In this document: positions 18,432 through 27,032 of the stretch, piece by piece | How positions within the stretch are numbered: position 1 is the first letter of the stretch | Layout of the letters: the number at the start of each line of letters is the position of its first letter | From: Rhodococcus qingshengii | Lineage (GTDB): Bacteria; Actinomycetota; Actinomycetes; Mycobacteriales; Mycobacteriaceae | NCBI RefSeq assembly: GCF_021025955.1 | Contig: NZ_JAJNCL010000012.1 | Location: forward strand, 1 to 64,000 | Direction of reading: 5' to 3' | Length of the DNA: 64,000 nt | The notes under the pieces: model-generated | Seen by the model: only the letters and a program-made list of their open reading frames with translations | Told to the model about the DNA's origin: nothing | Database searches by the model: none | Position numbers and translations under genes: made by a program

Positions 18432-18857
18432 GTGAATTCGTCGACTCCTACCACGATCATCCGTACCGCTGCCCTCGCGCACATTCGTGACCGCAAGCTG
18501 ATCCAGACCCGCTCCGTGGGCAAGACCGCGTTCTACATGGCCGGCGGAAAGATCGACCCGGGTGAGACGCCCGAGCAGGCGCTGCACCGCGAAATTCGGG
18601 AGGAACTCGACGTCGATCTGGTCGACGGGACGGTCACGTTTCTCGATGTCTTCGAGGCTCACGCTTTCGGACATTCCGCGGACACAGGCCTGCACATGAG
18701 TTGCTATCTGGCGGAGATGGCCGGAGACCCGCGCCCGACCAGCGAGATCGCCGAGTTCCGCTACTTCACGCTCGCCGAGTACGCAGCGATGGACGAGGTG
18801 GCGCCGGGATCGCTCAAAGTGTTCCATCGCCTGGCGTCGATGGATCTGATCGACTGA
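18432..18857 (+). CDS. Nudix hydrolase
   Basis: A 141-residue hydrolase for nucleoside diphosphates linked to another group. The Nudix box covers about residues 38-61: GGKIDPGETPEQALHRE followed by IREELDVDL, with all the conserved Gly, Glu, Arg and Glu-Glu positions. GTG at 18432 is the start; the frame is open upstream only as antisense of mnhA. The final 44 bp overlap the convergent membrane-protein gene that ends at 18814. That overlap contains two copies of the short motif GATCGACTGATC. Confidence 0.85.
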   Translation: MNSSTPTTIIRTAALAHIRDRKLIQTRSVGKTAFYMAGGKIDPGETPEQALHREIREELDVDLVDGTVTFLDVFEAHAFGHSADTGLHMSCYLAEMAGDPRPTSEIAEFRYFTLAEYAAMDEVAPGSLKVFHRLASMDLID

Positions 18858-20193
18858 TCGGCGGAGGAGCGGATCGACTGATCCGGCCCAAGCGCAGACT
18901 CCCATAGGCGCAGACCGCCACGATGATCAGCGCCACGGCGTCGAGTATCAGGATGTCGGTCGAGATCTCGAACGGGCCTACCGTCGTGATGCCATTGAAG
19001 GGCTTGTTCTCGTCCAGCGGCGTGTACGCCGTCCATCCGTAGTCGAACTGCGGATAGACGAGGAGGGCCAGCGCCGTCGGGCCGAAGATGACACCGAGTC
19101 CGACGAGGGCTCGTGACGCTCCGGTCCGCGGTGGCTCTCGGTACATCGCGCTGGCGATCGCGTACGTGACGATCGCTGCAGTGAAGGCGACAAGAAGATC
19201 GCTGATCGTGAGAATGTCACCGATCTTCGGCGACGGCGACGTGGCGTAGCTGACGATCCCGGCGACCGTCACCGTCAGGAGCAATCCGTAGCCGACGACC
19301 CGCGAGGGAGCGATCGCGCCGATTACTGCCGCGGCGGCGATGACGACTCCGATCACGACGGCGGTCGAGGCCGGGGTTTTCGACCACTCCATAGCCTCGG
19401 TTGCGGGACGGTTCGCCGAGACCGCCGCCAGAGTTGCTACGGCAGCGGTACACATCAGCAGGATCCGACTGCCGCCGCCCAACACTCGCGCGCAGATCAC
19501 CGTGATCACTAACGCGACGAGTAGCAGGGGCACGGCCGCCGTGACGGTGGTGATCTCGAACCACCAATTTGCTGCGACGCCGAAGAGGGTGAGCACCGCC
19601 GCGATCGTCACCGGCCGAACGGCCATCCGTTCCTTGGTGTGGTCCTGGTCGAAATCATGGAACCAGAACGCGGCGACACACGCGGCGGTCAATGCCAGTG
19701 CGATCAGTGTTGCCGCCAGCACTGGTGGTTGAAACTGGTTGGTGTTGTCGGCGATGTAGTCCGCGTACCGCCGAGGAATTGCGTCCTCGTCCAGGAGTGA
19801 ATCCGAGACATGCACGGCAACAATCGTTCCCGCGACCGAAGCGGCTCGGACCCGTGGAGCGGCAGCAACCGTGACCGCGCCGACGGCGACTCCCGCACCG
19901 ACGGGCGAGAGTGCCTCGAAGTTGTGATCGTAGAGTCCGGGCAGTTCGAGGAGGAGTCCACCGAATGCCGTCATGGCAGCGGTCCGTAACCGGCAACGGG
20001 CCATCATCGCGGCTGTCCCGACCGCGACGACAGCCAGAACGCCGGCACCGATGGTCGATATCGACCAGAATCGGTCGCCCGTCGAAATCGACGTCGACTG
20101 GCTGTTGACGAACGGTGCCAAGGCGACGACGGTGACGACGAATGCCGTCACACCACTCAGTGCGACGAGCAGCGTCCTGCGGGCGATGGGCAC
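18814..20193 (-). CDS. Polytopic membrane protein, third gene of the TetR operon
   Basis: A protein of about 459 residues with roughly 12 hydrophobic segments and no recognised catalytic motif. It resembles the two upstream genes in length, helix spacing and N-terminus (a helix, then a short hydrophilic segment such as VNSQSTSISTGDRFWSIS, then more helices), but is more divergent from them than they are from each other. The GTG at 20193 is preferred; a TTG at 20232 lies in frame but has no ribosome binding site. Its function is unknown: it could be a transporter-like or polymer-export protein. It overlaps the Nudix gene at its 3' end. Confidence 0.65.
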   Translation of the reverse strand: MPIARRTLLVALSGVTAFVVTVVALAPFVNSQSTSISTGDRFWSISTIGAGVLAVVAVGTAAMMARCRLRTAAMTAFGGLLLELPGLYDHNFEALSPVGAGVAVGAVTVAAAPRVRAASVAGTIVAVHVSDSLLDEDAIPRRYADYIADNTNQFQPPVLAATLIALALTAACVAAFWFHDFDQDHTKERMAVRPVTIAAVLTLFGVAANWWFEITTVTAAVPLLLVALVITVICARVLGGGSRILLMCTAAVATLAAVSANRPATEAMEWSKTPASTAVVIGVVIAAAAVIGAIAPSRVVGYGLLLTVTVAGIVSYATSPSPKIGDILTISDLLVAFTAAIVTYAIASAMYREPPRTGASRALVGLGVIFGPTALALLVYPQFDYGWTAYTPLDENKPFNGITTVGPFEISTDILILDAVALIIVAVCAYGSLRLGRISRSAPPPISRSDPSTPGDGTL

Positions 20194-20241
20194 TGCTCCA
20201 AAATAGTCAATCCGGTACCAGTTGCACCGCAATAGCAGGTC

Positions 20242-21654
20242 TCAGTCCGGTGACGTTGTGTCAACGGGGTTTCGGCGGCGCAGCGCGATACCGGTGGCGA
20301 CGACAACTACACACATCAGAAGCGCGGTACCGACGGAACGAGGTGGCTCCTCGTACGCGTAGGCAATCGTCGAGGCTTCCGCCCGATACGCTGCGCCGGG
20401 CTCGCTCGCGTCGATGTAGCTGCGCAGTTCAGAGTTGCGCTCGAGGTAAGTCGATGGGGCGTTGGGCTGGACGTAGGTTGATGACACTGTCTCGATCTCG
20501 TGCTGCCCGATCGACATGAAGATCAGGGCAGTGAAAGGAATGGTCAACCCCAGCGCCCCGATGACGGGATTCGAGGGCAAAACGGATCCGAACAGTAATC
20601 CCGATCCCACGCTTAGCGCGACGATCCGGAGCAACAGAGCCAGTTCGTGATCGCCGCTGAAGATCAACTCCGACAACGGGATCGAAGCCAGGAGCGCAAG
20701 ACCCACGATCCTGCGATCTCCGTGTCGAGAACGCGCCAACCCGAAGACAACTGCGATGATCGCGAGGGCAGTGATCACCAACGGTGAGGTTCGGTCACCG
20801 TCGAGAAAGAAGCGGTCGGTCAGATCGGCGAACACCGTCGTGGCGGCGGCCACAAGAGCGGTTGCAGCCCAGAGGAATCCGCCGCTGTCTGATGCGGCGT
20901 CGAGTTTCCTCGTACAGAACCAGGTCAGGGTGAGGACGGCGACGGTGGACGCGACCATGACCACCCAACCCGAATACGTCGACGGGTCCTCTTGCCGGTC
21001 GACGACCGAACTCAGAATCCGTTGGGTGACGGCGAGGCCGGTGACAACTGCCAGAGCGGCTGCGGCAACGCCCGGTTCGCCTTCACCTGGCCGAGATTCG
21101 GGGTCAACCGTGATGGCGCACGCTACTGCGCAGATCAGCGTCAGCCACAGAAGTGCCCAGGCGGGTTCACCGATGGACGACGTGCTGGTGGGTATCAAAT
21201 CTCCGGTGGACGATTGCGCGGCCAACCACGTCGACACCACGCCCACGATCAGTAGGTTGCGTCCGATGCGGTTGTCCCACGAGGCGGCGACCGCGCCACC
21301 CAGGATGAGTCCTGCTGCAATGGTTTTGGCAAAACCTAAAACGCTCAGCAGATCAAGACCAAGTTCTTCGGGTACGAGGTATCTGATCAGAATCAGCACG
21401 ACAACGCCTACGCACACAAATGCCCACGCGCGCCTGCGAGAACCGCGGTGCTGGAGATACGCGCAGGCCGCCACCGCGACGATGGCGCCGACCACGACGC
21501 TGGTGGATTGGCTGCTGATCCATTGGTCGATCTTCGACTGCGGCTCGGTAACAAGCCATCTCATGCGGGCTGGGCTCGTCAGCGCCACGGCCGCAAGGAT
21601 TCCCGAGAGCAAGGCGGCAAGGGTGCCGGTGCTTGACCGGACGTCGATGGTCAT
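20242..21654 (-). CDS. Polytopic membrane protein, second gene of the TetR operon
   Basis: A 470-residue protein with about 12-13 hydrophobic segments. It is clearly paralogous to the gene at 21668-23080: both begin with TLAALLSGILAAVALT-like / TVAALLSGILAALALT-like helices, share WISS, then QHRGSRRRAW / QRRGSRRAAW, SxGEPxW, WAATAL and GLLFGS motifs. A periplasm-sized hydrophilic stretch (VSSTYVQPNAPSTYLERNSELR and onwards) precedes the last helix. No function could be assigned. Start ATG at 21654, 13 bp after the preceding gene. Confidence 0.75.
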   Translation of the reverse strand: MTIDVRSSTGTLAALLSGILAAVALTSPARMRWLVTEPQSKIDQWISSQSTSVVVGAIVAVAACAYLQHRGSRRRAWAFVCVGVVVLILIRYLVPEELGLDLLSVLGFAKTIAAGLILGGAVAASWDNRIGRNLLIVGVVSTWLAAQSSTGDLIPTSTSSIGEPAWALLWLTLICAVACAITVDPESRPGEGEPGVAAAALAVVTGLAVTQRILSSVVDRQEDPSTYSGWVVMVASTVAVLTLTWFCTRKLDAASDSGGFLWAATALVAAATTVFADLTDRFFLDGDRTSPLVITALAIIAVVFGLARSRHGDRRIVGLALLASIPLSELIFSGDHELALLLRIVALSVGSGLLFGSVLPSNPVIGALGLTIPFTALIFMSIGQHEIETVSSTYVQPNAPSTYLERNSELRSYIDASEPGAAYRAEASTIAYAYEEPPRSVGTALLMCVVVVATGIALRRRNPVDTTSPD

Positions 21655-21667
21655 CGGTCTGTCCTGA

Positions 21668-23080
21668 TCAGGTGGTCTCGGTGGGTTCCGATACCTCGAC
21701 GGGCGGGTGGGATCGTCGAAGGATCGCCGCGCCGCAGAAGCCGATGATCAAGGTGAAGAGGACCGCCGCGCCGACGGTCTGCGCGGTGACGTAGTCGACG
21801 GTGATGCCGATGCCGCGTCCGAATAATCCCGCGTCGCCGTGGGGAGAGACAGCATCGATGTCGAGCTGGCCTTGGATGTATATCGACGTCATCATCGGGG
21901 GGAAAGAGAGTTGATCGGTGAGGATGGCGATCGACGAGAAGGTCATCGCGGCAAAGGGAATGGCGAGTCCGAGTGTGGCGTCGACCAAGCTGCCGGGAGC
22001 CAGGGAACCGAACAGCAATCCGGTGGCGAGGCCCAGTGCGGCGATCTTCAGCGCGATTGCCCAGACACCGTGCGCGGAGTCGAAGGGTAGTAGTTCTGAC
22101 AGCGGTACCGCAACGAGAACGGCGATGGGCACGAGGTTTGGCACCTGCTCGTGCAGTCTCAATCCGACGGCGACCGGCAGGGCTGCGAAAAGCACCAGTA
22201 CCCAGGGGGACTTCAGGTCTCCCCAGTGGCCGGAACCCTTCGCGATGTCGACGAAGAGCGGGGCCGACGCAGCGGTCAGTGCGGTTGCCGCCCAGAGGAA
22301 CTTGCCACCAGCACCGAAGGTGTCGCCGAGGCGGTAAGCGGCGATCCACGTCAAGGCGAGCGCAGCGCCTGCCGCCAAAACCATGACGATCCAGGCGGTC
22401 GCCTCGGACGCGTATTGCTGGCGGTCGATCACGGCGCCGAGCACGCGATGTCCGATCGCCAGCGCGGTGATCACCACGAGAGCGATGCGGATTTCGCCCG
22501 CGTCGGGCTTGCGGATCCGGAAGCCGGCTTGCGCGGTCACTGCACAGGCGATTGCTGCTGCGGCCGTGGCGCCGATCAGCCACCACGACGGCTCACCCAC
22601 CGAAGACGTCGTCATCCGGGCTGTCCCACCGGCGAACGTGCGGATCGCGAGGAAGGTGGCGAGCACGCCGAGGAGTGTCGCGTTCTTAGTGGCAGTGCGG
22701 TCCCAACTGACGGCAACCACGCAGCCCAGAATGGTGCCGGCTGCAACACTTTTGACGATGATCAAGGCGATCAGCAGGTCCAGTGACGCAACCTCGGGTA
22801 CGACTGCCCGAATGATCGCGATGACGGCGACCCCGACAGCGATCGCGATCCAGGCTGCCCGACGGGAACCGCGACGCTGTGAGAGTGCGCAGGCAAGCAC
22901 GGCAACTACGGCGCCGAGTCCGACAGCAGTGGGTCCGCTACTGATCCAGCGATCCACTTCCGATGGGGAGGCGACGATGGCCCAGTCACGAAGAACTGGA
23001 TTGGTCAGGGCCAGCGCAGCGAGTATCCCGGACAGGAGCGCAGCGACGGTGGTGAGGATCGCTCGAAGATCGAGTGGCAT
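21668..23080 (-). CDS. Polytopic membrane protein, first paralogue of the TetR operon
   Basis: A 470-residue protein, the same length as its neighbour at 20242-21654 and similar throughout (shared helices, the RRGSRRxAW loop, GEPSWW, WAATALTA and SELLPFDSAHG-like segments). The start ATG at 23080 is only 9 bp from the stop of the tetR-like gene, so it is probably co-transcribed with the regulator. No catalytic or transport signature is visible. A duplicated membrane protein under the control of a TetR regulator suggests a transport or envelope-modification role, which is inference. Confidence 0.75.
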   Translation of the reverse strand: MPLDLRAILTTVAALLSGILAALALTNPVLRDWAIVASPSEVDRWISSGPTAVGLGAVVAVLACALSQRRGSRRAAWIAIAVGVAVIAIIRAVVPEVASLDLLIALIIVKSVAAGTILGCVVAVSWDRTATKNATLLGVLATFLAIRTFAGGTARMTTSSVGEPSWWLIGATAAAAIACAVTAQAGFRIRKPDAGEIRIALVVITALAIGHRVLGAVIDRQQYASEATAWIVMVLAAGAALALTWIAAYRLGDTFGAGGKFLWAATALTAASAPLFVDIAKGSGHWGDLKSPWVLVLFAALPVAVGLRLHEQVPNLVPIAVLVAVPLSELLPFDSAHGVWAIALKIAALGLATGLLFGSLAPGSLVDATLGLAIPFAAMTFSSIAILTDQLSFPPMMTSIYIQGQLDIDAVSPHGDAGLFGRGIGITVDYVTAQTVGAAVLFTLIIGFCGAAILRRSHPPVEVSEPTETT

Positions 23081-23089
23081 CGGGCCAAC

Positions 23090-23725
23090 CTATCGCGGCG
23101 CCGCACCATCAGTAGCGGGCGGCGTGAGTGCCGGAAACCAGATGTCGGTGAGAACGTCTGCTGCGACGTCCGCACCCGCGGTGATCGCGCCCTGCTCGGC
23201 CCAGCGAATGAAGAAACGCTCGACTTGTGTGAGCAGGAGCTCTACTCGAAGTTTTGCCTCGTCATGTCGGTCCTGCGGCCAGCGGGCCAGGTACGACGGC
23301 ATCGCGTTGGGCAGTGCGGAGATGCCTTCGCGGGCCAGTGTGCGGAACTCGGGTTCGAGGACCATGGCCTCGTCCCACGCCCGCATCATGTGGTGGTGAT
23401 CGCGGCACCAGTCGAGAGCGCGTGCGATCCAGCCCGCGAATTCTTCGCGCGAACCGGAATCGAGTACATGGTCGAGATCCTGGAATATGGCGAGGGTGCT
23501 GGATACGACAGTGTTCGAGCCGAGCGCCTTGAGAATGTCGATCTTTCCGGGAAAGTGCAGGTAGAAGGTTGCTCGGCTGCAACCGACCCGGCCGGCGATG
23601 TCTTCCACGGTGACAGCCGCGTATCCGCGTTCGGTGAAGAGCGCGCCGGCGGCGTCCACGAGGTCTGCGCGGGTTCGCTGCTTCTGCTTCTCTCGCAGCG
23701 TCAGTCTGCCGGAGGTATCTGTCAT
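23090..23725 (-). CDS. TetR family transcriptional regulator
   Basis: A 211-residue repressor. The N-terminal HTH is standard: TRADLVDAAGALFTERGYAAVTVEDIA followed (in two pieces) by GRVGCSRATFYLHF. The C-terminal ligand domain contains a His-rich helix (CRDHHHMMRAWDEAM). ATG at 23725 is preferred over an upstream in-frame ATG at 23770, which lies in the promoter region. It is divergent from the P450 gene, shares a 128-bp promoter region with it, and heads the membrane-protein operon; it probably regulates both directions. Confidence 0.88.
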   Translation of the reverse strand: MTDTSGRLTLREKQKQRTRADLVDAAGALFTERGYAAVTVEDIAGRVGCSRATFYLHFPGKIDILKALGSNTVVSSTLAIFQDLDHVLDSGSREEFAGWIARALDWCRDHHHMMRAWDEAMVLEPEFRTLAREGISALPNAMPSYLARWPQDRHDEAKLRVELLLTQVERFFIRWAEQGAITAGADVAADVLTDIWFPALTPPATDGAAPR

Positions 23726-23782
23726 TACCGGGATCCTAGTGCCGCGGGGGCTCTTGCGGGACGATTGCACGAGACTCCCCGT

Positions 23783-23817
23783 CTTTCACTTGACAGGCCG
23801 TTAGTGAAAGCTACTCT
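23783..23817 (+). promoter_or_regulatory. Promoter and overlapping inverted-repeat operator of the P450 gene
   Basis: CTTTCACT (23783-23790) and AGTGAAAG (23803-23810) are a perfect 8-bp inverted repeat with a 12-nt spacer. A TTGACA -35 hexamer begins at 23790, inside the repeat, and TACTCT at 23812-23817 is a suitable -10 after 16 bp. A repressor bound here would block the P450 promoter. The obvious candidate is the divergent TetR protein. Confidence 0.65.
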
Positions 23818-23853
23818 GTGGTGTAGCGCACATTCGACCGATCAGAGGACGCC

Positions 23854-25122
23854 ATGACCATCTCGGACACAACACGCACGCCTGACCTGCCGGCCGGATT
23901 CGACGTCACCGATCCTGCTGTCCTCGGGGAGCGGATCCCTTTCGAGGAATTCGCCGAACTGCGACGCAACGCACCCGTGTGGTGGTGTGAGCAGCCGCCG
24001 ACGGTCGGCGGATTCCAGGACGAGGGCTATTGGGTGGTCTCGCGTCATGCTGATGTCAAAGAGGTCAGCCAGCGCAGCGACGTGTTCTCGAGCTGGGAGA
24101 ACACCGCGATCGCGCGTTTCGCCGACGACATGCCACGTGAGGCAGTCGAGATGCTCCGGCACCTTCTGCTCAACAAGGATGCGCCGGAGCACACCAAGCT
24201 CCGCAAGCTGATTTCGAAGCTGTTCACCCCGCGCGCGATCAACGGCATGCGCGACGAGTTGGATCGTCGTGCACGGAGCATCGTCGACACCGCTGTGAGC
24301 GAAGGTCCGGGCGACTTCGTGAAGCAGGTTGCCAGCGAGCTGCCGCTCCAGGCGATCGCGGATCTGATCGGTGTACCGCAGGACGATCGAGACAAGCTGT
24401 TCAAGTGGTCCAACGAGATGATGGGCTACGACGACCCGGAATACCAGGGTGATCCGGCAGTCGCGTCCACCGAGGTCCTCGGATACGCGTACCAAATGGC
24501 AGACGCGCGTCGTACCTGCCCGGCAGACGACATCGTCACCACACTGGTCCAGGCCGACATCGACGGCGACTCCTTGAGCCCGGAGGAGTTCGGGTTCTTC
24601 GTGTTGATCCTGGCGGTGGCGGGCAACGAGACCACCCGCAACGCCATCACGCACGGAATGATCGCGTTCCTGGACAACCCCGAGCAGTGGGAGCTGTACA
24701 AGAAGGAACGTCCCAAGACGACGGCCGACGAGATCGTTCGTTGGGCGACACCGGTCACCGCGTTCCAGCGCACCGCGCTCGAGGACACGGAATTGGCAGG
24801 AGTGTCGATCAAGAAGGGGCAGCGCGTGGTGATGCTGTACAGCTCCGCGAACTTCGACGAGGACGTGTTCGAGAACCCGATGACGTTCGACATCACTCGT
24901 AACCCCAATCCGCACTTGGGCTTCGGTGGAACGGGCGCGCACTTCTGCATCGGTGCCAACCTCGCTCGTATGGAGATCGACTTGATGTTCAACGCCATTG
25001 CCGACAACGTCCCGGACATCACCAAGATCGGTGATCCGCGCCGTCTGCGCTCGGGTTGGATCAACGGCATCAAGGAGTTCCAGGTCGATTACAAGAGCAC
25101 AGGCTGCCCGGTCGCTCACTAG
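23854..25122 (+). CDS. Cytochrome P450, CYP125-like
   Basis: A 422-residue bacterial P450. It shows an I-helix oxygen-binding segment AVAGNETTRN, the K-helix ExxR (DEIVRW), and the heme loop FGGTGAHFCIGAN with the axial ligand Cys365. Long stretches (EDPEY-like, PADDIVT, EFGFFV, DEIVRWATPVTAFQRTAL, GVxIKKGQRVVM, RSGWxNGIK) match what I recall of M. tuberculosis CYP125A1, the steroid C26(27) monooxygenase. Side-chain oxidation of a sterol or related isoprenoid is therefore likely. It begins with ATG at 23854, preceded by GAGG. It is not in an obvious cholesterol cluster here. Confidence 0.88.
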   Translation: MTISDTTRTPDLPAGFDVTDPAVLGERIPFEEFAELRRNAPVWWCEQPPTVGGFQDEGYWVVSRHADVKEVSQRSDVFSSWENTAIARFADDMPREAVEMLRHLLLNKDAPEHTKLRKLISKLFTPRAINGMRDELDRRARSIVDTAVSEGPGDFVKQVASELPLQAIADLIGVPQDDRDKLFKWSNEMMGYDDPEYQGDPAVASTEVLGYAYQMADARRTCPADDIVTTLVQADIDGDSLSPEEFGFFVLILAVAGNETTRNAITHGMIAFLDNPEQWELYKKERPKTTADEIVRWATPVTAFQRTALEDTELAGVSIKKGQRVVMLYSSANFDEDVFENPMTFDITRNPNPHLGFGGTGAHFCIGANLARMEIDLMFNAIADNVPDITKIGDPRRLRSGWINGIKEFQVDYKSTGCPVAH

Positions 25123-25168
25123 AGTCGGTAGGTGAGAGGTACACCCCACGATCTCGAGGAGCCACCGC

Positions 25169-25921
25169 ATGACTTCGATCAACGACAAGGCAACAGCTCT
25201 ACTGGCGTTGCACCAGCCAGGCAACCCGGTCATTCTCCCGACAGTCTGGGACGCGTGGTCGGCGAATCTTGCGGTGGCTGCAGGTTTTGCAGCCCTGACG
25301 GTGGGCAGCCACCCGGTTTCCGATTCCATCGGCAAGCCGGACAACGAGGGCATTACCTTCGACGAACTTCTGCACCGGATCAAGCAGATCACCGGTGCAG
25401 TCGACGCCCCGATCTCGGTGGACATCGAAGGTGGCTACGGGCTCGAGCCGGCAGTTCTCATCGACGGGCTGATCGATGCCGGCGCTGTCGGACTCAACAT
25501 CGAGGACACCGTTCACAGTGAAGGCGGACGCTTGCGTGAGGCGCAAGAGCACGCCGACTTCGTGGGCGGGCTTCGCCAGGCTGCCGACGCCGCCGGAGTT
25601 CACGTTGTCGTCAACGCGCGTACCGACCTGTTCGTGAAGCAGGTCGGTGACGAGTCCGATCGCGTTGATCGCGCTATTGCACGCCTCAAGTTGGCAGCCG
25701 ATGCCGGCGCCGACGTTCTCTACCCCGTCGGGCGTCACGACGACGCAACCCAGCGCCGCCTGACGTCCGAACTCCCACTTCCGATCAATGCGATCGGAAT
25801 CCCGGATCAGGACGACCCGGCAAGTTTCGGTCCGCTCGGAGTGGCGCGGGTGAGCTTCGGTCCGTTCTTCCAGATGGCCTTGGCCAACCGCGCAAACGAG
25901 ATCTTGGGACGCTGGAAGTAA
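25169..25921 (+). CDS. Isocitrate lyase/PEP mutase family protein
   Basis: A 250-residue TIM-barrel enzyme of the PEP mutase/isocitrate lyase superfamily (PF13714 type). Recognisable parts are LPTVWDAWSANLA, the metal-binding ISVDIEGGYG, NIEDTVHSEGG (the Glu-Asp pair) and VVNARTD. These enzymes cleave or form C-C or P-C bonds next to carboxylates; the exact substrate of this short branch is unknown. Start ATG at 25169. It follows the P450 by 46 bp and precedes the DUF2804 gene by 2 bp, so the three are probably an operon. Confidence 0.85.
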   Translation: MTSINDKATALLALHQPGNPVILPTVWDAWSANLAVAAGFAALTVGSHPVSDSIGKPDNEGITFDELLHRIKQITGAVDAPISVDIEGGYGLEPAVLIDGLIDAGAVGLNIEDTVHSEGGRLREAQEHADFVGGLRQAADAAGVHVVVNARTDLFVKQVGDESDRVDRAIARLKLAADAGADVLYPVGRHDDATQRRLTSELPLPINAIGIPDQDDPASFGPLGVARVSFGPFFQMALANRANEILGRWK

Positions 25922-25923
25922 GA

Positions 25924-26943
25924 ATGCAGACACTGATGTCGCCCGGCCCGCTTCTCGACGATCGCGGACATCTGGTCGAGACGGGGTGGGCCTCATCGGA
26001 GATTCGCAAGTATCGACGCTCCGCGATTACCGCCCCGAAGTTCCGGATCAAGGAGTGGGACTACTACTGCGTTCTCACTGCGGAATACGGCATCGCGCTG
26101 ACCGTCGCCGACAACGGGTACATGGGCTTGCTCGGGGTCTCCTGGATCGATTTCCGAACACCGCACGAGATCACCGAAAACGTGATGCTGCCGTTCCCGA
26201 TGGGAAGGCTCGGTCTGCCCGAAAGTGCGGACGACGGTGATGTGGTGGTGTCGAAAGGTAAGGCACGGTTCGAGTTTCGCCATGTAGACGGTGGGCGTCA
26301 CCTGATTGTCGACTATCCGGCTTTCGACGGTGGGCGAGGTCTACATGCCGATCTGTTTCTGGCGAGTCGTGCCGATGACCGGATGGTGATCGTCACACCG
26401 TTTCCGAAGGCGCCCCGGTCGTTCTACTACAACCAGAAGATCAACTGCCTGCCCGCTACCGGGACCGTGCGAATCGGGATCGACGACTTCACATTTCGCT
26501 CGGAAGACTCGTTCGGCGTTCTCGATTGGGGCAGGGGAGTTTGGACTTACGACAACACCTGGTACTGGGGTTCTGCATCCGGACTGGTGAGCGGCGAGCG
26601 GTTCGGATTCAACATCGGTTACGGCTTCGGGGACACTACGGCGGCCAGCGAGAACATCGTGTTTGTCGGCGGCCGGGCGCACAAACTAGACAAGATCGAC
26701 TTCGATATCCCGCAGGGAACGTACGACGGCGCTCCGTGGACTTTCTCGAGCAACGATGGTCGCTTCGAGATGACTTTCGAGCCGATCATCGACCGCGCCG
26801 CGACTTTCGACGTCGGGGTGCTGCGTTCGATTCAGCATCAGGTGTTCGGAAAGTTCTCCGGCACAGTGATCCTCGACGACGGTACTTCCGTATTGGTTCG
26901 AGATCTCCTCGGATTTGCCGAGGAGGTTCGGAACCGCTGGTAA
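25924..26943 (+). CDS. DUF2804 domain protein
   Basis: A 339-residue protein matching the DUF2804 family along its length: the N-terminal PGPLLDDRGHLVETGWA, the WDYYC strand and the central DWGRGVWTYDNTWYWGSASG are characteristic. The sequence is beta-rich and has no signal peptide or membrane helix. It may be a lipocalin-like or hydroxysteroid-dehydrogenase-associated fold, but no activity is established to my knowledge. Its linkage to a CYP125-like P450 suggests a lipid or sterol substrate. Start ATG at 25924, 2 bp after the previous stop. Confidence 0.85.
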   Translation: MQTLMSPGPLLDDRGHLVETGWASSEIRKYRRSAITAPKFRIKEWDYYCVLTAEYGIALTVADNGYMGLLGVSWIDFRTPHEITENVMLPFPMGRLGLPESADDGDVVVSKGKARFEFRHVDGGRHLIVDYPAFDGGRGLHADLFLASRADDRMVIVTPFPKAPRSFYYNQKINCLPATGTVRIGIDDFTFRSEDSFGVLDWGRGVWTYDNTWYWGSASGLVSGERFGFNIGYGFGDTTAASENIVFVGGRAHKLDKIDFDIPQGTYDGAPWTFSSNDGRFEMTFEPIIDRAATFDVGVLRSIQHQVFGKFSGTVILDDGTSVLVRDLLGFAEEVRNRW

Positions 26944-26978
26944 GCCGTGTGCATCCGCGAAGATGCCGGGAACGCACC

Positions 26979-27014
26979 GCACGCACCGGGGCATGGTGAT
27001 TCCCCGGTGTGTGC
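26979..27014 (+). terminator. Convergent terminator hairpin
   Basis: The arms at 26979-26991 and 27002-27014 (ending CACCGGGG and beginning CCCCGGTG) form a 13-bp stem with one G-U pair and a 10-nt loop. It lies between the DUF2804 stop and the end of the oppositely oriented HNH gene, so it may serve both. Its T-run is weak. Confidence 0.6.
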
Positions 27015-27032
27015 GTATTCAGTTGTCGCGGT

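Noticed and set aside
23726-23853. KstR sterol operator upstream of the CYP125-like gene
   Set aside because: No TnnAACnnGTTnnA pattern seen; the only clear palindrome is CTTTCACT/AGTGAAAG.
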